64,000 nt of DNA from Phycisphaerales bacterium. GTDB lineage: Bacteria > Planctomycetota > Phycisphaerae > UBA1845. The position numbers and the translations under genes were made by a program. Within the stretch, counting starts at the first letter, position 1, and the number at the start of each line of letters is the position of its first letter. Location: assembly GCA_020639115.1 (NCBI GenBank), contig JACKHG010000007.1, positions 62,001 to 126,000 on the forward strand, given 5' to 3'. Below are positions 19,386-29,971 of this stretch, one piece after another. Below the pieces are notes generated by a model. The model searched no databases, was not told where the DNA came from, and saw only the letters and a list, made by a program, of their open reading frames with translations.

Positions 19386-20768
19386 TGTCAGCACGCCGTG
19401 CAGAAATGACCCCGCGAGATCGTCGAGGTGGCTGGACCGCTCTCCATTGTCGGGCAGGATGAAGCCAAGCGAGCAGTGGCTGTCGCGATGCGCAACCGCT
19501 GGCGCCGCCAGCAGCTTCCGGAGCGTTTGCGTGAGGAGGTCGGTCCGCGGAACATCATCATGATCGGGCCAACGGGCGTCGGCAAGACGGAGATCGCCCG
19601 GCGGCTGGCCAACCTGGTAAATGCGCCGTTCGTGAAGGTCGAGGCAACGAAGTACACGGAGGTCGGTTACCACGGGCGCGACGTGGAGAGCATGATCCGC
19701 GACTTGGTGGAGAACGCGATCCACATGGTCCAGGGTGAGCAGACGGAAGTCGTGCGTGAGGAGGGCGAGCGGCTGACCGAGGAGCAGTTGCTCGATGCGC
19801 TGCTGCCCACCGGTGGGGCGGAGCCGGCGAGCGGGGAAGCGGCGCTGGACGAGGTGGCGGAGAAGCGGCGGCGGAATCGGGAGAAGCTGCGGACCGCGCT
19901 GCGCAACGGTGAGCTCGACGACCGTTCGGTGGATCTGACGATCGAGACGAAGTCGGTGCCGATCGGCATGTTCGCGTCCATGGGCGGCGAGCAGATGGAC
20001 AACGAGTTGCAGACCTTCATGGACAAGCTCGTTCCGCCGCGGTCGCAGACCCGGCGCGTCCCGGTGGTCGAGGCCCGCAAGATCATCTTCGAGCAGCAGT
20101 GCGAGAAGCTGATCGACCGCGAAAAGGTCGTCAGCATGGCGATCCAGCGCGCCGAGAACAGCGGGATCGTGTTCGTCGACGAGATCGACAAGGTGGGCAG
20201 CAGCGGCGCGTTCGGGCCGGACGTTTCCCGGCAGGGCGTACAGCGCGATCTCCTGCCGATCGTGGAGGGCTGCACGGTAAACACGCGCTACGGCCCGGTG
20301 AAGACGGACCACATTCTCTTCATCGCCGCCGGCGCGTTCCACGTCAGCACGCCGAACGACCTGATGCCCGAGATGCAGGGGCGTTTTCCCATCCGCGTCG
20401 AGCTCAAGGATCTCGACCGCGACGACTTCATCCGGATTCTCACCGAGCCGGAGAGCGCCCTGATCAAGCAGCAGGTTGCGTTGATGGGCACGGAAGGCGT
20501 CAGCGTCCAGTTCACGGACGATGCGATCAAGGAGATGGCGGACGTCGCGATCCGCATGAACGAGAGCGTGCAGAACATCGGGGCCCGCCGGTTGCACACG
20601 GTTGCGGAGCGGCTGATGGAGGACCTGTCGTTCGATGCGCCGCAGCGGAGCGGCACGCAGGTGAAGATTGACGCGGCGTACGTGCGCGAGCGGCTCGAGG
20701 ACATCGCCCGCAACGCCGAGCTGGGTCGGTTCGGCTTTCACAGCCTGCGCAGCGAGCGGAAGGAATAG
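19386..20768 (+). CDS. hslU: HslU, ATPase subunit of the HslUV protease (frameshift at codon ~10)
   Basis: AAA+ unfoldase that feeds proteins to HslV. From 19428 a clean frame of 446 residues covers IVGQDEAKRAVAVAMRNRWRRQQ, Walker A GPTGVGKT, the pore-side TEVGYHGRDVE, the I domain (about residues 100-230), Walker B IVFVDEID, DVSRQGVQRDLLPIVEG and NIGARRLHTV. The first residues, MSARRAEMTPRE-IVEV, lie in the frame of ATG 19386 and slip by one base near 19410, so the given sequence would need the GTG at 19428 as start. The C-terminus is GRFGFHSLRSERKE, longer than the usual RF(I/L)L end that docks into HslV. No hslV is next to it or elsewhere in the window. Confidence 0.9.
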
Positions 20769-20785
20769 CCGCCGCGCTGATCCGG

Positions 20786-23200
20786 CTATTCCTGCTCGAC
20801 GTAGGCCTTGCCCGACTCGAAGAGTGCGATGCGATCCTTGAATTCCTGGGTGAGGTCCTGCTGGTCGGCGCCTTCCGCGATGGTTACGGCTTCCTTCTCG
20901 GCGCGAATGGCGTCATCAAAGCGCCCGGCGGCGGCGTAGGCGCAGCCGAGCGTATCGAGGTAGTTCGCGGTGCCGCGGTGGCTCCGTTCGACGACGTTCT
21001 CGGCAAGGTCCACGGCGCGCTGTGGGTCGCGCAGCGACGCGTCGGGCGATGTCGCCAGCACCCAGGCGAGTGAGTTGTTGAGCAGTACGGAATCGGGCAG
21101 GTGCGTCAGCCCGCTTTGGAGCGTCTGCAGCGCCTCGGCTGGTCCGCTCGACTTGCGCTTGTTGTCGAAGAGCAGGACCCACGCCGCCTCGTAGGTGGGC
21201 TCGAGCTTGACCACTTCCTCCAGCAATTGCCGCGATTTTTCCGCTTCGTGCTGGTCCCGGTAGATCACCGCGAGCGCATAGCGCGGCATGGGATGATCGG
21301 GCATCTTTTCGATCAGTTTCTGGAAGTAGTCGATCGCCTCCTGGGTTTTGCCGAGAAGGGCGAGCAGGTTGCCGTAGGAAAGCGCGTACTCCAGCATCTG
21401 TGGATTTGCGTCGCGCAACTGCGCACCGATGCGGAGGGCGTCGTCGCCGCGCCCGAGCTGGATGAGCAGCCTGGCCAACTGGCGAAAAACCGGCTCGAGC
21501 GTCGGGTTGCGTTTGAGCGCGAGTGAGTAGCTTTTCACGGCGGTCTGCGCATCGCCCTGTTGTTCAGCGATCATGCCCAGCGTCACGTAGGCCGTGGCGA
21601 CGGCCGGGTGGTCGTCACCGGCGGCTTCGGCGGCGCGTACGATCTGCGTGCACCACGCGCGGGCTTCATCGGCTTGCCTTGGCTGACCAGCAGATCACCG
21701 ATCGTGGTGCGCAGAATGAGGGTTGTCCGGCTGGATCTCCAGGGCTTTCTTGAACGTGGCGATGGATTCATCGGTGCGGCCGAAGGTACTGGAGGGGCGC
21801 GGCCCTTCGCCACGTAGCCGCCGTTAAGGGACGGGTCGATCGCGATGGCCGCTTCGGCCTCCGCCAGGCCTCTTCCGCGCGCCCCGTCGCGGCGAGGCTG
21901 TCCGACAGGCCCACGAAGGCTCGGGAATACTCCGGATCCACGCGATCGCCTGCTGAAAACGCTCGATCGCGTCCTGCGGGCGGCGCAGGAGCAGATCGAG
22001 TTCGCCGGTTCCCGTCAGCAGCACGGCGTTGTTCGGGTACGTCGCGAGCAACAGATCGCGCATCAACAGGCCCGGTCAGGTCGCCGCCGTCCGCGAGCAC
22101 GCGGACGCGGTTGGTGGCTTAAGTGGTCGGCCCCGAAGCAACAATGAGCATCTCGTTGATCGGGTCGGTAAAAGTGCGATATCACCGCGGAGGCAACTGG
22201 GCCGCCATGGCACGGTACGCGCGGCACGCGCGGTGTCACCGGTTTTTCATAATACGAGTCCAGAGCGGCCTGCACGCGGCGGTTGTTGGCGTTGATCGCG
22301 GTCGCTTGTCCAGCGCGCCTTGGCCGCCTCGAGGTTGCTCAACGCCAGCTCGGCTTCCGCCGGGCCGGCGTAGCTGTGCGCTCATCGCGCGTTCTCGATG
22401 GCCTTCGAAGTAGTCGCGCGTCCTTCTGCGCCAGCCTTGAGGTCGAGGTCGGCGAGCCAAGCATAGTTGTCCGGATAGTTCGGATCACACGCGATGGATG
22501 TTTGAACTCCTGCAGTGCGCCTTTATCGACTGGCGGCGCAGGAACAGGCGGCAGCCGACAGGTGCGGCCAGACGTACGACTTGGGATCGAGCTCTTGGCC
22601 ATCTCCTTAAGCACTGCTGGAGCGCGCTCCGACTCCTCGCGGTTGGTCACTGATGTCGTGGTAGAGACATCAAGCCGGCCGATCGTTTCGGCGCTGGGAT
22701 TCTTCGCGGCATCACGGATCAGCGTGGCCAGCCAGGAGGCCACATGCGGGTGGGAAATCAGCCATGTCCGGCGGCGCCCGTGGCAACTTGCTGCGGCACA
22801 GGCGGACGATCTCGTCCTGATCGAGTCGCATCCGCGGAGGTTGCGAGCTTCGCATGGCTTGCAGGCACCGCAGCCGCCGCCGGCTTGGTGGTCGCGGCAG
22901 AGCGCGGGTCAGCTGGGCCGTCGCAGCGGGCGTGGCACTGGGGGTCTTGGCGGCGGGCGTCGGCGTGGCCGTTGTCGCCGTACGCGGGTCGCGCCAGCGC
23001 GGCGGACGCGGTGGCTTCCGGGGCAGCAGGAACTGCCGGATTTCCGCAGCCCGGCTGGACGAGCAGCAGGCTCAGCGGCAGAGCGTGCTGCAGAGGGTCG
23101 GAAGCTGCGCCGGCGGGCCGCGGTCAGCGCGGCGGCAGCTGGCAGGGGAAGCGGAACGGGCGCGAGCAGGTCAGCGGAAGTCTCCCGGAATTCGTGGACC
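20786..23200 (-). pseudogene. Tetratricopeptide-repeat lipoprotein, frameshifted in its N-terminal two thirds
   Basis: The last 266 residues (20786-21586) are one frame with about six TPR units, e.g. GDAQTAVKSYSLALKRNP, GKTQEAIDYFQKLIEKMPDHP, AEKSRQLLEEVVKLEPTYE, GRFDDAIRAEKEAV. Upstream, in mixed frames, come further TPR-like pieces: RPQDAIERFQQAI, PEYSRAFVGLSDSLAATGRAEEAW (~21900), DLLLATYPNNAVLLTGTGELD (~22040), ALDSYYEKP (~22260). Near 23070 a hydrophobic LPLSLLLVQPGCG stretch followed by Ala/Pro/Thr-rich sequence looks like a lipoprotein signal. TPR proteins act as scaffolds; partners unknown. Stops 17 bases from the convergent hslU stop. Start is approximate. Confidence 0.6.
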
Positions 23201-23329
23201 GGCGCGGCAATCCCTGCAGGAAGCGCCGGAATGGACAGTCGGCGCGCAGCATACTCAGGCTGGCAAACACCGTCCAGACGCGCGGCTGGTGCTGGGCGTT
23301 TGCGGCGTGTGGTTGGTACGCGGTGCGCG

Positions 23330-26025
23330 TGTGCGGTTCGCCGTCAGGAGCCTCGATCTCGAGTTGTGGAGACGCAGCCCATTGACCTCGCACGCCCGAG
23401 GCGGATCCGTCGGCCCGAGATGTTCTCGGAAGCTTGGCGAAGAGGTACTCGATGGTCAGCGATTGGCCGGGCAGCAACTGGCTGATGGTGCGGTACTGTC
23501 GCGAACGGCCCGGTACCATCGCGAACGCCCGGAAGCTGAGCGTCTTGGCCGAACGATTGGTGATACCCTGCGGATGCGCAGGTCAGGGCCTTCATTGACC
23601 GCATAGCCCCAGACGTCCGGGTCGGGCAGGCCGAGTTCGAAACGTGGAGCGGGATCGCCAGGCGGTACTTGGGATCGCTGGCGAGTCGGACATCGGCTCC
23701 ACGGTCTTCGGGCCGGCGGTTCTCGTCCTGCGGCCGGCGGATGAGTACGGAATTTCCCTGCGAACCATGGGCCGGCAGCGCGAAGCCGCTTGCGCTCGGC
23801 TCGATCTCCCACGGCGCGGGCATGATGCAGCCGATTTCGCCGGAAGAGCGGTGTCGCTTGCGGGTTGCGCAGCAGGAGCTGGTGGCAGCAGGGCTCGATC
23901 GCAAGGGAACCTGTTGCGCGCAAGCTGCATCGCGCGCGAAACGTCACCAGCCACTGCTCGACGCGGGAATGAAGACGGGCGCCCGCGTAGAAGCGTCAGG
24001 TGGCTGAGGCCTTCGGCGTCGCGCGCGCCAGCGGTGTCTCGCGTCCCCAGAAGTCCACGACCCGGTCGGCGTGTCCGGTTGCATCGTGACCGGTGTCCCT
24101 CCGGCGCGCCTCTCGGGATCCCAGGCAACGGAGGTGGCGGACGGACCCGTCGCCGAGCGCGCGGATCGTTCCGCCGGGCCTCGGTGTCGAACGCGCTGAG
24201 ATAATCCATATCAGCCAACTGGTCGTTGAGGGTTCTGCAGGACGAGGAAGGCGTCCGCGGGTTCCGTGACAGGCTGCCCCTCGGTGACCTTGCGCTTGCC
24301 GCCAGAACGCCGGAACAAATATGCGATCCACGCCGGTCTCCCGCGGCCAGCAGACGCCGCGCAGTCGGCCGCGCCGCGGCGTCGGGACCTGGGTTCCCGC
24401 TTCCGGAGCGGGCAGGGTCAACCAGAGATGGTTGTACGCGAGATCGCGGAAGGGCGCGATGTTGGCGGCGAGTTCAGCGGCATGCACGTCGGCGGGCACA
24501 CTGATGTTGAGATTCTGTGCCGGAAGCCGCGTGTCGCCGGGATAGTCGCCGCTGGTGACCGTGGCCAGCGCGGCGACGGAAGCATCTCACGCATCGCGTC
24601 GCAGCGCCCAATAGCGCGCCGGCGCGCGCGGGTCTGACGCGATGGTCGGGTCGCCATCGGCGCCGAGCTGCCAGGAATTGAAGATGCTCGCGTACGGCGC
24701 GAAGATGGCGTCAGAGTCGCTGCGCCACGCGCGGGATCCTGGCTAAGCACGTCCAGCAGCGTCGAGGCGTAGGCGCCGCGATTCGCAACCATGTGGCGTC
24801 GGCGCGCCGCCGAGCACGCCGATGACGTCGACGCGCGCGGCGATCAGCCAGTCGAGCAATCCGTGCAGGCCGTCGGCATGGACGTCGAACGCAGGCTGGG
24901 CTGGGTTTCGACGGCCAGATCGGCAACTTGACAGCACCGACCCCAGTTCCGTGAGCAGCGCGACGGTGTCTTCAGGCGCGTCGACCGGGGCTTGCCCAAT
25001 CACGACGCCCATCCGCCGGGCATTCTGTCCGGCGGGGCGGTGCTGACGGCCGACGACCGCGATGTCCAGGTCGCGCTTGACGATCAGCGCGCCGAGCGAG
25101 TGCACCGCGAGTTCCGCGTGGTAAAGGTCGGGCCGCAGTCCGGTGAACCTGAAGCGACGGGTTTGCGGATCGTCGAAGGTCTGGACCTGGACGGAGCGGG
25201 ACGCGACCTCGGTGCCCGCCCGGTTGCGGAGGACGAGCGTGGCGGTGAGTCCTTCGATCTCGTCGTCGGCGACGACCGCGTCGATCAGCAGGGGCCCGGA
25301 GGACGCGACGACGTTGCCCGGGTACGCGGTGGACAGCAGGGCGCGCGGCCGGCCCTTGATCACGATGTCGTCGAACCACGCGCCGCCGTGCACGTCACGC
25401 AGCGGAACGTGCCGGTGCTCGTCGATCGAGGCCGTCCAGACTTCATCCTGCACGACCCAGCAGGTGATGCCAATGAAGTGCGCCGAGGTCGGCGCCGAAG
25501 GCAACGGCACTTCGACGTGGTGCCACGTGTCGGCGGCGTCCGCGGAGCCGATCAGCGCGCTGAAACGCTGCGTGCCCGGGATGAAGCGTCCCTCCCAGTC
25601 GAGGTAATACGCGCTGATCGAAGCGCGGGCGTGGCGCAATGCGTTGGGCCGGACGTAGCCGGTAATGAGGTATTCCCCAGGGCGAATGCGCGCCTCGTCA
25701 CCCGTGTAGTGATAGGCGACGCTGCGGCCCGCGGAATCGGGTAGAACGACGGGGGCCTCGTGGCCGACAGCGCGATCGAAGCGTCCGTCGGCGGTAACGC
25801 GGAAAGAGCCGGATCGTGCGTCGTGGTCCGGGAAGCGGAGCCAACCACGCGGAACCTCGCCGTAGTAATCGGGTTCGTTGAAGTCGGCGCGGTGCACGAT
25901 GCGGCTGGATGCGCATCGGAGCGCCCGGCTGGGCGGGCAGCCGGTACGGCGACGAGGCAGATGCCGCACAGCGTGGACCACCGCGTATCCGCGGACGGCT
26001 TATCGGACGATGAACAGGCGCTCAT
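23330..26025 (-). pseudogene. Large secreted protein with carbohydrate-binding-like domains, frameshifted
   Basis: The region 24930-25900 is a clean frame: an N-terminal jelly-roll-like domain (FNEPDYYGEVPRGWLRFPD, ISAYYLDWEGRFIPGTQ, WHHVEVPLPSAPTSAHFIGI, GGAWFDDIVIKG) then a second beta domain (LTATLVLRNRAGTEVASR). It resembles the ancillary domains of large planctomycete glycoside-hydrolase-like proteins. Before it a start near ATG 26025 gives a signal-like STLCGICLVAVPAA. After it, fragments down to about 23330 include LLDWLIAARVDVIGVLGG, NHLWLTLPAPEAG, YLSAFDTEARRND and RTISQLLPGQSLTIEY. I cannot assign a catalytic family. Both ends are approximate. Confidence 0.45.
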
Positions 26026-26029
26026 TGCC

Positions 26030-26880
26030 CAGGATCGGCAGCGGCGCAGGAACACTTCGGGAGCGTATCGGCGGGTTATCGGAGCAAGGAATGGCGTCTG
26101 TAGAACCACGGCCTCGCGGCAGGGGATCAGTGAACCCCACGGGCGACTCGGTCGGTGTCCTGGACGAGCTGGCGCAGTGTCTGCGTCTTCAGCACAACGA
26201 GTCGCCAGTCGGCCTGGTTGCACTTTCAGCACGACGAGTTGATCGACCTCGCTCTGAATTTCCGCGAGCTTCTCGATCACTTCCTTCGCCATGGGCGCAT
26301 TCGCGGCATCCGTCGAGCCGTCGGCGGACACCACGTTGACGTAGTCCGTGATGTCGATGGTGTGCTTGAACTCGATGCCGATGGGTGCACCGGTGGCGAC
26401 AATGCAGTCGCAGCGCTTGACGACCCCGGCGACGTCGATGCTTGCCGTCGAGCCACAGCAATTCCACCGCACAGGGCGTTCTGGAAGTGCACGAATCCGG
26501 CGATGCAGCAGGGCCACCCCGTGGAACTGAGATCGACGGTGTCCGTGAGGAACTCAATCGGCGCGGATTCGTTGGGCTCGATGGTGAAGCCGCACGCCTC
26601 CATCGACGCGGTAGGACAGCGCTGGCTGCGCCCGGCCGGAATCCGGATAGAGCTGCTTGAACCGCCCCACGACAAGTTCGTAGTCCTTCTGGGCGAGCGG
26701 CATCTGCCGCAGGACGACGGACTTCTCGTGGAGTTTGAACACGCCAGGCTCCCGCGTGTGCTCGCCAGTCGGCCCCAGGTCACTACGGGCCTGGCAACTC
26801 TGGCGCAAGTCAAGAACTCTTCACGGCCTCATCGCAAAGGCCGAGTACGACAGCGCTCGGGATACATCGACCGGTTTGGG
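26030..26880 (-). pseudogene. Unrecognised broken coding region
   Basis: Readable minus-strand peptides suggest real protein code: GVFKLHEKSVVLRQMPLAQK (~26740), YELVVGRFKQLYPDS (~26680), GFTIEPNESAPIEFLTDTVD (~26570), VATGAPIGIEFKHTIDITDY (~26370), MAKEVIEKLAEIQSEVDQLVVL (~26270). They are split over three frames and I do not recognise the family. Same strand as, and upstream of, the large secreted protein, so possibly in its operon. Confidence 0.3.
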
Positions 26881-26884
26881 TGAG

Positions 26885-27358
26885 AAGTGAACGTCCAATG
26901 CAGGTTGGGCTGGCCTGAAAAGCCATTCACGCCTCAGCAATAAAGTACGGCTGCATTATTCGAGCTGCCGGGGCAATCGGGTGGCATCGACCGCGCGAGC
27001 TGCGGGGTAGGCCAGCTTGGAGGCACCGTGCAGCCGTGTGAACCGGTTTCGGGAAGAGAGGGGAGATTGCTGCAATCGGCGGCGCCGGGCTGGGTAGAAT
27101 GGGTGGCCGCGCAAGCGGAATCACAGGCTGCGGAGCGGCTGTGAGGGAGATAATCTGTTTGACGTAAGTGATTGTTTGGCAGTAAGGTAGCGACGATCGG
27201 CGGTTCACGTAAGCGCGGATGACCAGGGAAGGTCGCGGGCCCATGCGACGCCGAGCCAATCCTACCTGCGCGACCTTCCCGAGCGAGTAAGGCAGTGATG
27301 CCCCGTGGACCCGGTCCGCCTGCGGATCGGGCGTCGCCGGGCCTGGAGCAGGGCGAGA
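26885..27358. other. Intergenic region before the secretion locus; no gene seen
   Basis: About 470 bases between the broken minus-strand genes and gspF. I see no protein family and, notably, no gspE. A loose TTGACG (27159-27164) with a poor -10 (TAAGGT, 27183-27188, 18-base spacer) is the only promoter candidate I can point to for the plus-strand secretion operon. Confidence 0.35.
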
Positions 27359-28567
27359 ATGCCCACGTATCGATACAGGGCGATCGCCGAGTCCGGCGAG
27401 GCAGTGACGGGAGCGGTCCAGGCGGAGAGCCAGGCGGCTGCTCTGCGCATGCTTGATGAGAAGGCCCTGTTCCCGGTTAACCTCGAGGAGGGTGGCGGGG
27501 CGCAGGCGTCGTCGCTTTCCGGGCGCAAGAAACGCGTCCGCCTGCGGCACCAGACCGCGTTCTACAGCCAGTTGGCGGACCTTTTGCGGGCGGGCGTGCC
27601 GCTGCTGCGCAGCCTGGACGTGCTCAGCCGGCAGCAGACGAGTCCGGTGCTGAGCGAGGTGCTCCGCGACGTCCGCGAGGACGTGGCGGCTGGTCAGACG
27701 CTGGCTGACTCGATGGCCAAGCACCCGAACGCGTTCGCCGACCTGCACGTCACGATGGTGCGGGCGGGTGAGAGCGGCGGGTTTCTGGAGGACGTGCTGA
27801 GCCGCATCGCGGTGTTCGCGGAACGGCAGGACGAACTGCGCGGCAAGGTCGTCGGCTCGATGATCTACCCGTGCATCCTGGTGATCGCGGGTTCGCTGGT
27901 GGTGAGCATGCTGATGATCTTCGTCGTGCCCGAGCTGCGCAAGCACCTGCGGCCGGAGACGTTCAACGTGCTGAGCCACGTGGTGTTCGCGATCACGGAT
28001 TTCCTGGGAGTGTTTTATCCCTATCTGCTCGTGCTGCTCGGTGCGGTTCTGGCCGGGTTGTACGCGTACGGCAAGACCGATTCCGGCCGGCACGCGTTTG
28101 CGCGGGTGCAATTGAAGGCACCGTTGCTGGGTAAGATCATCACGATGGTGGCGATCTGCCGGTTCTGCCGCATCCTGGGCACGCTGCTGGCCAACGGCGT
28201 GCCGATCCTGCAGGCGCTGGATATTTCCAAGGCGTCGGCGGGCAACCTGGTCCTGTCGGAGCGGATCGGCGAGGCGGCGGAGAGCGTGCAGAAGGGCGAG
28301 ACGTTGTCGAAGCCGCTGGCCAAGAGCGGCATCTTTCCGCCGGACATCGTGGACATGATGGCCGTGGCGGAGGAGAGCAACACGCTCGATGCCGTGCTCG
28401 TGCAGATCGCGGAGACGAACGAGGGGCGTACGGCCCGCCAGGTGGATCTCGCGGTTCGGCTACTGGAGCCGATCCTGCTGTTGATCATGGCCGCGATCGT
28501 GTTGTGTATTGCGCTGGCGCTGCTGCTGCCGATCCTGACGATGGCCAGTTCGGGCCTGCAGCACTGA
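27359..28567 (+). CDS. gspF: Type II secretion inner-membrane platform protein GspF
   Basis: 403 residues from ATG 27359; the frame is open from 27305 but MPTYRYRAIAESGE is the usual GspF/PilC N-terminus. Two GspF domains, each with helical cytoplasmic bundles (FYSQLADLLRAGVPLLRSLDVLS at about 60-85, and CRILGTLLANGVPILQALDISK at about 265-290), and three hydrophobic segments (residues about 165-190, 215-240, 375-400). The second copy carries MMAVAEESNTLDAVL. It anchors the assembly ATPase and pseudopilus platform. First gene of a plus-strand operon that continues with five pseudopilins. No gspE precedes it. Confidence 0.95.
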   Translation: MPTYRYRAIAESGEAVTGAVQAESQAAALRMLDEKALFPVNLEEGGGAQASSLSGRKKRVRLRHQTAFYSQLADLLRAGVPLLRSLDVLSRQQTSPVLSEVLRDVREDVAAGQTLADSMAKHPNAFADLHVTMVRAGESGGFLEDVLSRIAVFAERQDELRGKVVGSMIYPCILVIAGSLVVSMLMIFVVPELRKHLRPETFNVLSHVVFAITDFLGVFYPYLLVLLGAVLAGLYAYGKTDSGRHAFARVQLKAPLLGKIITMVAICRFCRILGTLLANGVPILQALDISKASAGNLVLSERIGEAAESVQKGETLSKPLAKSGIFPPDIVDMMAVAEESNTLDAVLVQIAETNEGRTARQVDLAVRLLEPILLLIMAAIVLCIALALLLPILTMASSGLQH

Positions 28568-28612
28568 CGAATTGAAGCAACCATAAACCGCTACGGAGTT
28601 GGACGTCGAATC

Positions 28613-29101
28613 ATGAACCGAATGTCGCTGAAAAGGACCAAAACCATGTCACGGGTCAATCGCAGGTCACGTCGAGGCTTCACGCTGCTTGAAATTCTCA
28701 TTGTGGTCGGAATCCTGGCTGTGCTCGCTGCATTCGTGGTACCCAGCCTCCTCGGCGCCAGCGATCAGGCCAAGATCAAGATCGCCGAGGCGGCCGTCGG
28801 GCGCAACGGTGATATCGCCAATGCGTTGAAGCGCTATCGCTTCGATGTGGGCAGCTATCCGACGAGCGAGGAGGGCATGGAGGCGCTCTTCAAGATCCCC
28901 AGCGGCATCGATGAGGAAGCCAAGATCTGGAAGGGGCCGTACCTGGATGGCAATCCGGACGAGCTGCGCGATCCGTGGGGCGAGGAGTTCATCTACGTCG
29001 CGCCCGGCAAGTTCCACGAGGACAGCTACGACCTTTCCAGCAAGGGTCCGGACCGCAAGGAAGACACGGACGACGACATCAAGAACTGGTCGGAGAAGTA
29101 A
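28613..29101 (+). CDS. gspG: Major pseudopilin GspG
   Basis: 162 residues from ATG 28613 (another ATG at 28646). Type III prepilin signal RRSRRG then mature FTLLEILIVVGILAVLAAFVVP, with Glu at mature position 5. The C-terminal domain shows the GspG hallmark KRYRFDVGSYPTSEEGMEAL, a WKGPYLDG loop and GPDRKEDTDDDI, the calcium-binding acidic end. Assembles the periplasmic pseudopilus. Lies 45 bases after gspF and 24 before gspH. Confidence 0.95.
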   Translation: MNRMSLKRTKTMSRVNRRSRRGFTLLEILIVVGILAVLAAFVVPSLLGASDQAKIKIAEAAVGRNGDIANALKRYRFDVGSYPTSEEGMEALFKIPSGIDEEAKIWKGPYLDGNPDELRDPWGEEFIYVAPGKFHEDSYDLSSKGPDRKEDTDDDIKNWSEK

Positions 29102-29125
29102 TCCCCGCACCGGGGCGGCGACGCC

Positions 29126-29908
29126 ATGCGACGAACGCGGAAACAACCGGCCTTCACGCTGCTGGAGATCCTGCTGGTTCTCGGTCTGCTGGCCATTCTG
29201 TCCGCGTTCGTGATGCCGGCGATGATCTCGGCGGTGGAGCGCGAGCGTCTGCCGGAGTCGGCCCGCCAGTTGCGCGCATTGATTCAGCTCACGCGCGCGA
29301 ACGCGATGTACGAGGGGCGCCGCTACCGCATCCGCTTTCCCCGCGAGGACGAGATCGACGGCCAGGGCACGCAGATCCAGCCGCTCGTCGAGGTCGAGCG
29401 TGACCCGCTGACGGCGCCGGAGGAGTTCACGCCGGTGCTGGCGAGCTGGGCCCAGGACGAGACGCTGCAGCGCGGCATCCGCTGCGCGCGCGTGCGGCTG
29501 GGCAAGCCGACGGTCGACCTCATGATGGGGAAAGCCACGGCAGAGGACCTGGCCCGGAACGAGGAGCAGCGGGTCGAACAGTCGGTCAACGTCAAGTTTG
29601 ACGAGGGCTTTCCGCCGCTGATCATCGACGCCGACGGCACGTGCGCGTGGGCCACGTTCTTGCTGACCGATGCGCCCAAGGACGAGGACGTGCTCGACGT
29701 GGATCCGCGGGACACGAAGTACGCGATGCTCGACGTGATCGTGGACGGGCTCACCGGGCTGGCCTGGCTGCAGCGGCCGCTGTACCAGGAGGAGCTCGAG
29801 ATGATGAAGGAGCACAACTGGCCGCCGGTGCTGCGGCATGATTTTCTCAATCCGCGGGCGTTGACCGAGGACAACGTGCTGGAGGTGCGGATGAACCCGG
29901 CGCGCTGA
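29126..29908 (+). CDS. gspH: Minor pseudopilin GspH-like
   Basis: 260 residues. Prepilin N-terminus RRTRKQPA then FTLLEILLVLGLLAILSAF; the residue before the cleavage site is Ala rather than the usual Gly. The periplasmic part begins with the RLPESARQLRALIQLTRANAMYEGRRYRI pattern of GspH/FimT proteins and is longer than the typical 150-170 residues. Identified by that pattern and position between gspG and gspI. Confidence 0.85.
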   Translation: MRRTRKQPAFTLLEILLVLGLLAILSAFVMPAMISAVERERLPESARQLRALIQLTRANAMYEGRRYRIRFPREDEIDGQGTQIQPLVEVERDPLTAPEEFTPVLASWAQDETLQRGIRCARVRLGKPTVDLMMGKATAEDLARNEEQRVEQSVNVKFDEGFPPLIIDADGTCAWATFLLTDAPKDEDVLDVDPRDTKYAMLDVIVDGLTGLAWLQRPLYQEELEMMKEHNWPPVLRHDFLNPRALTEDNVLEVRMNPAR

Positions 29909-29971
29909 CGGCGCGGCGGGTCCGGTTGGCCGCAGGCCGGTCGACGTCAGGAACACGAGCAGGGACGGGCA

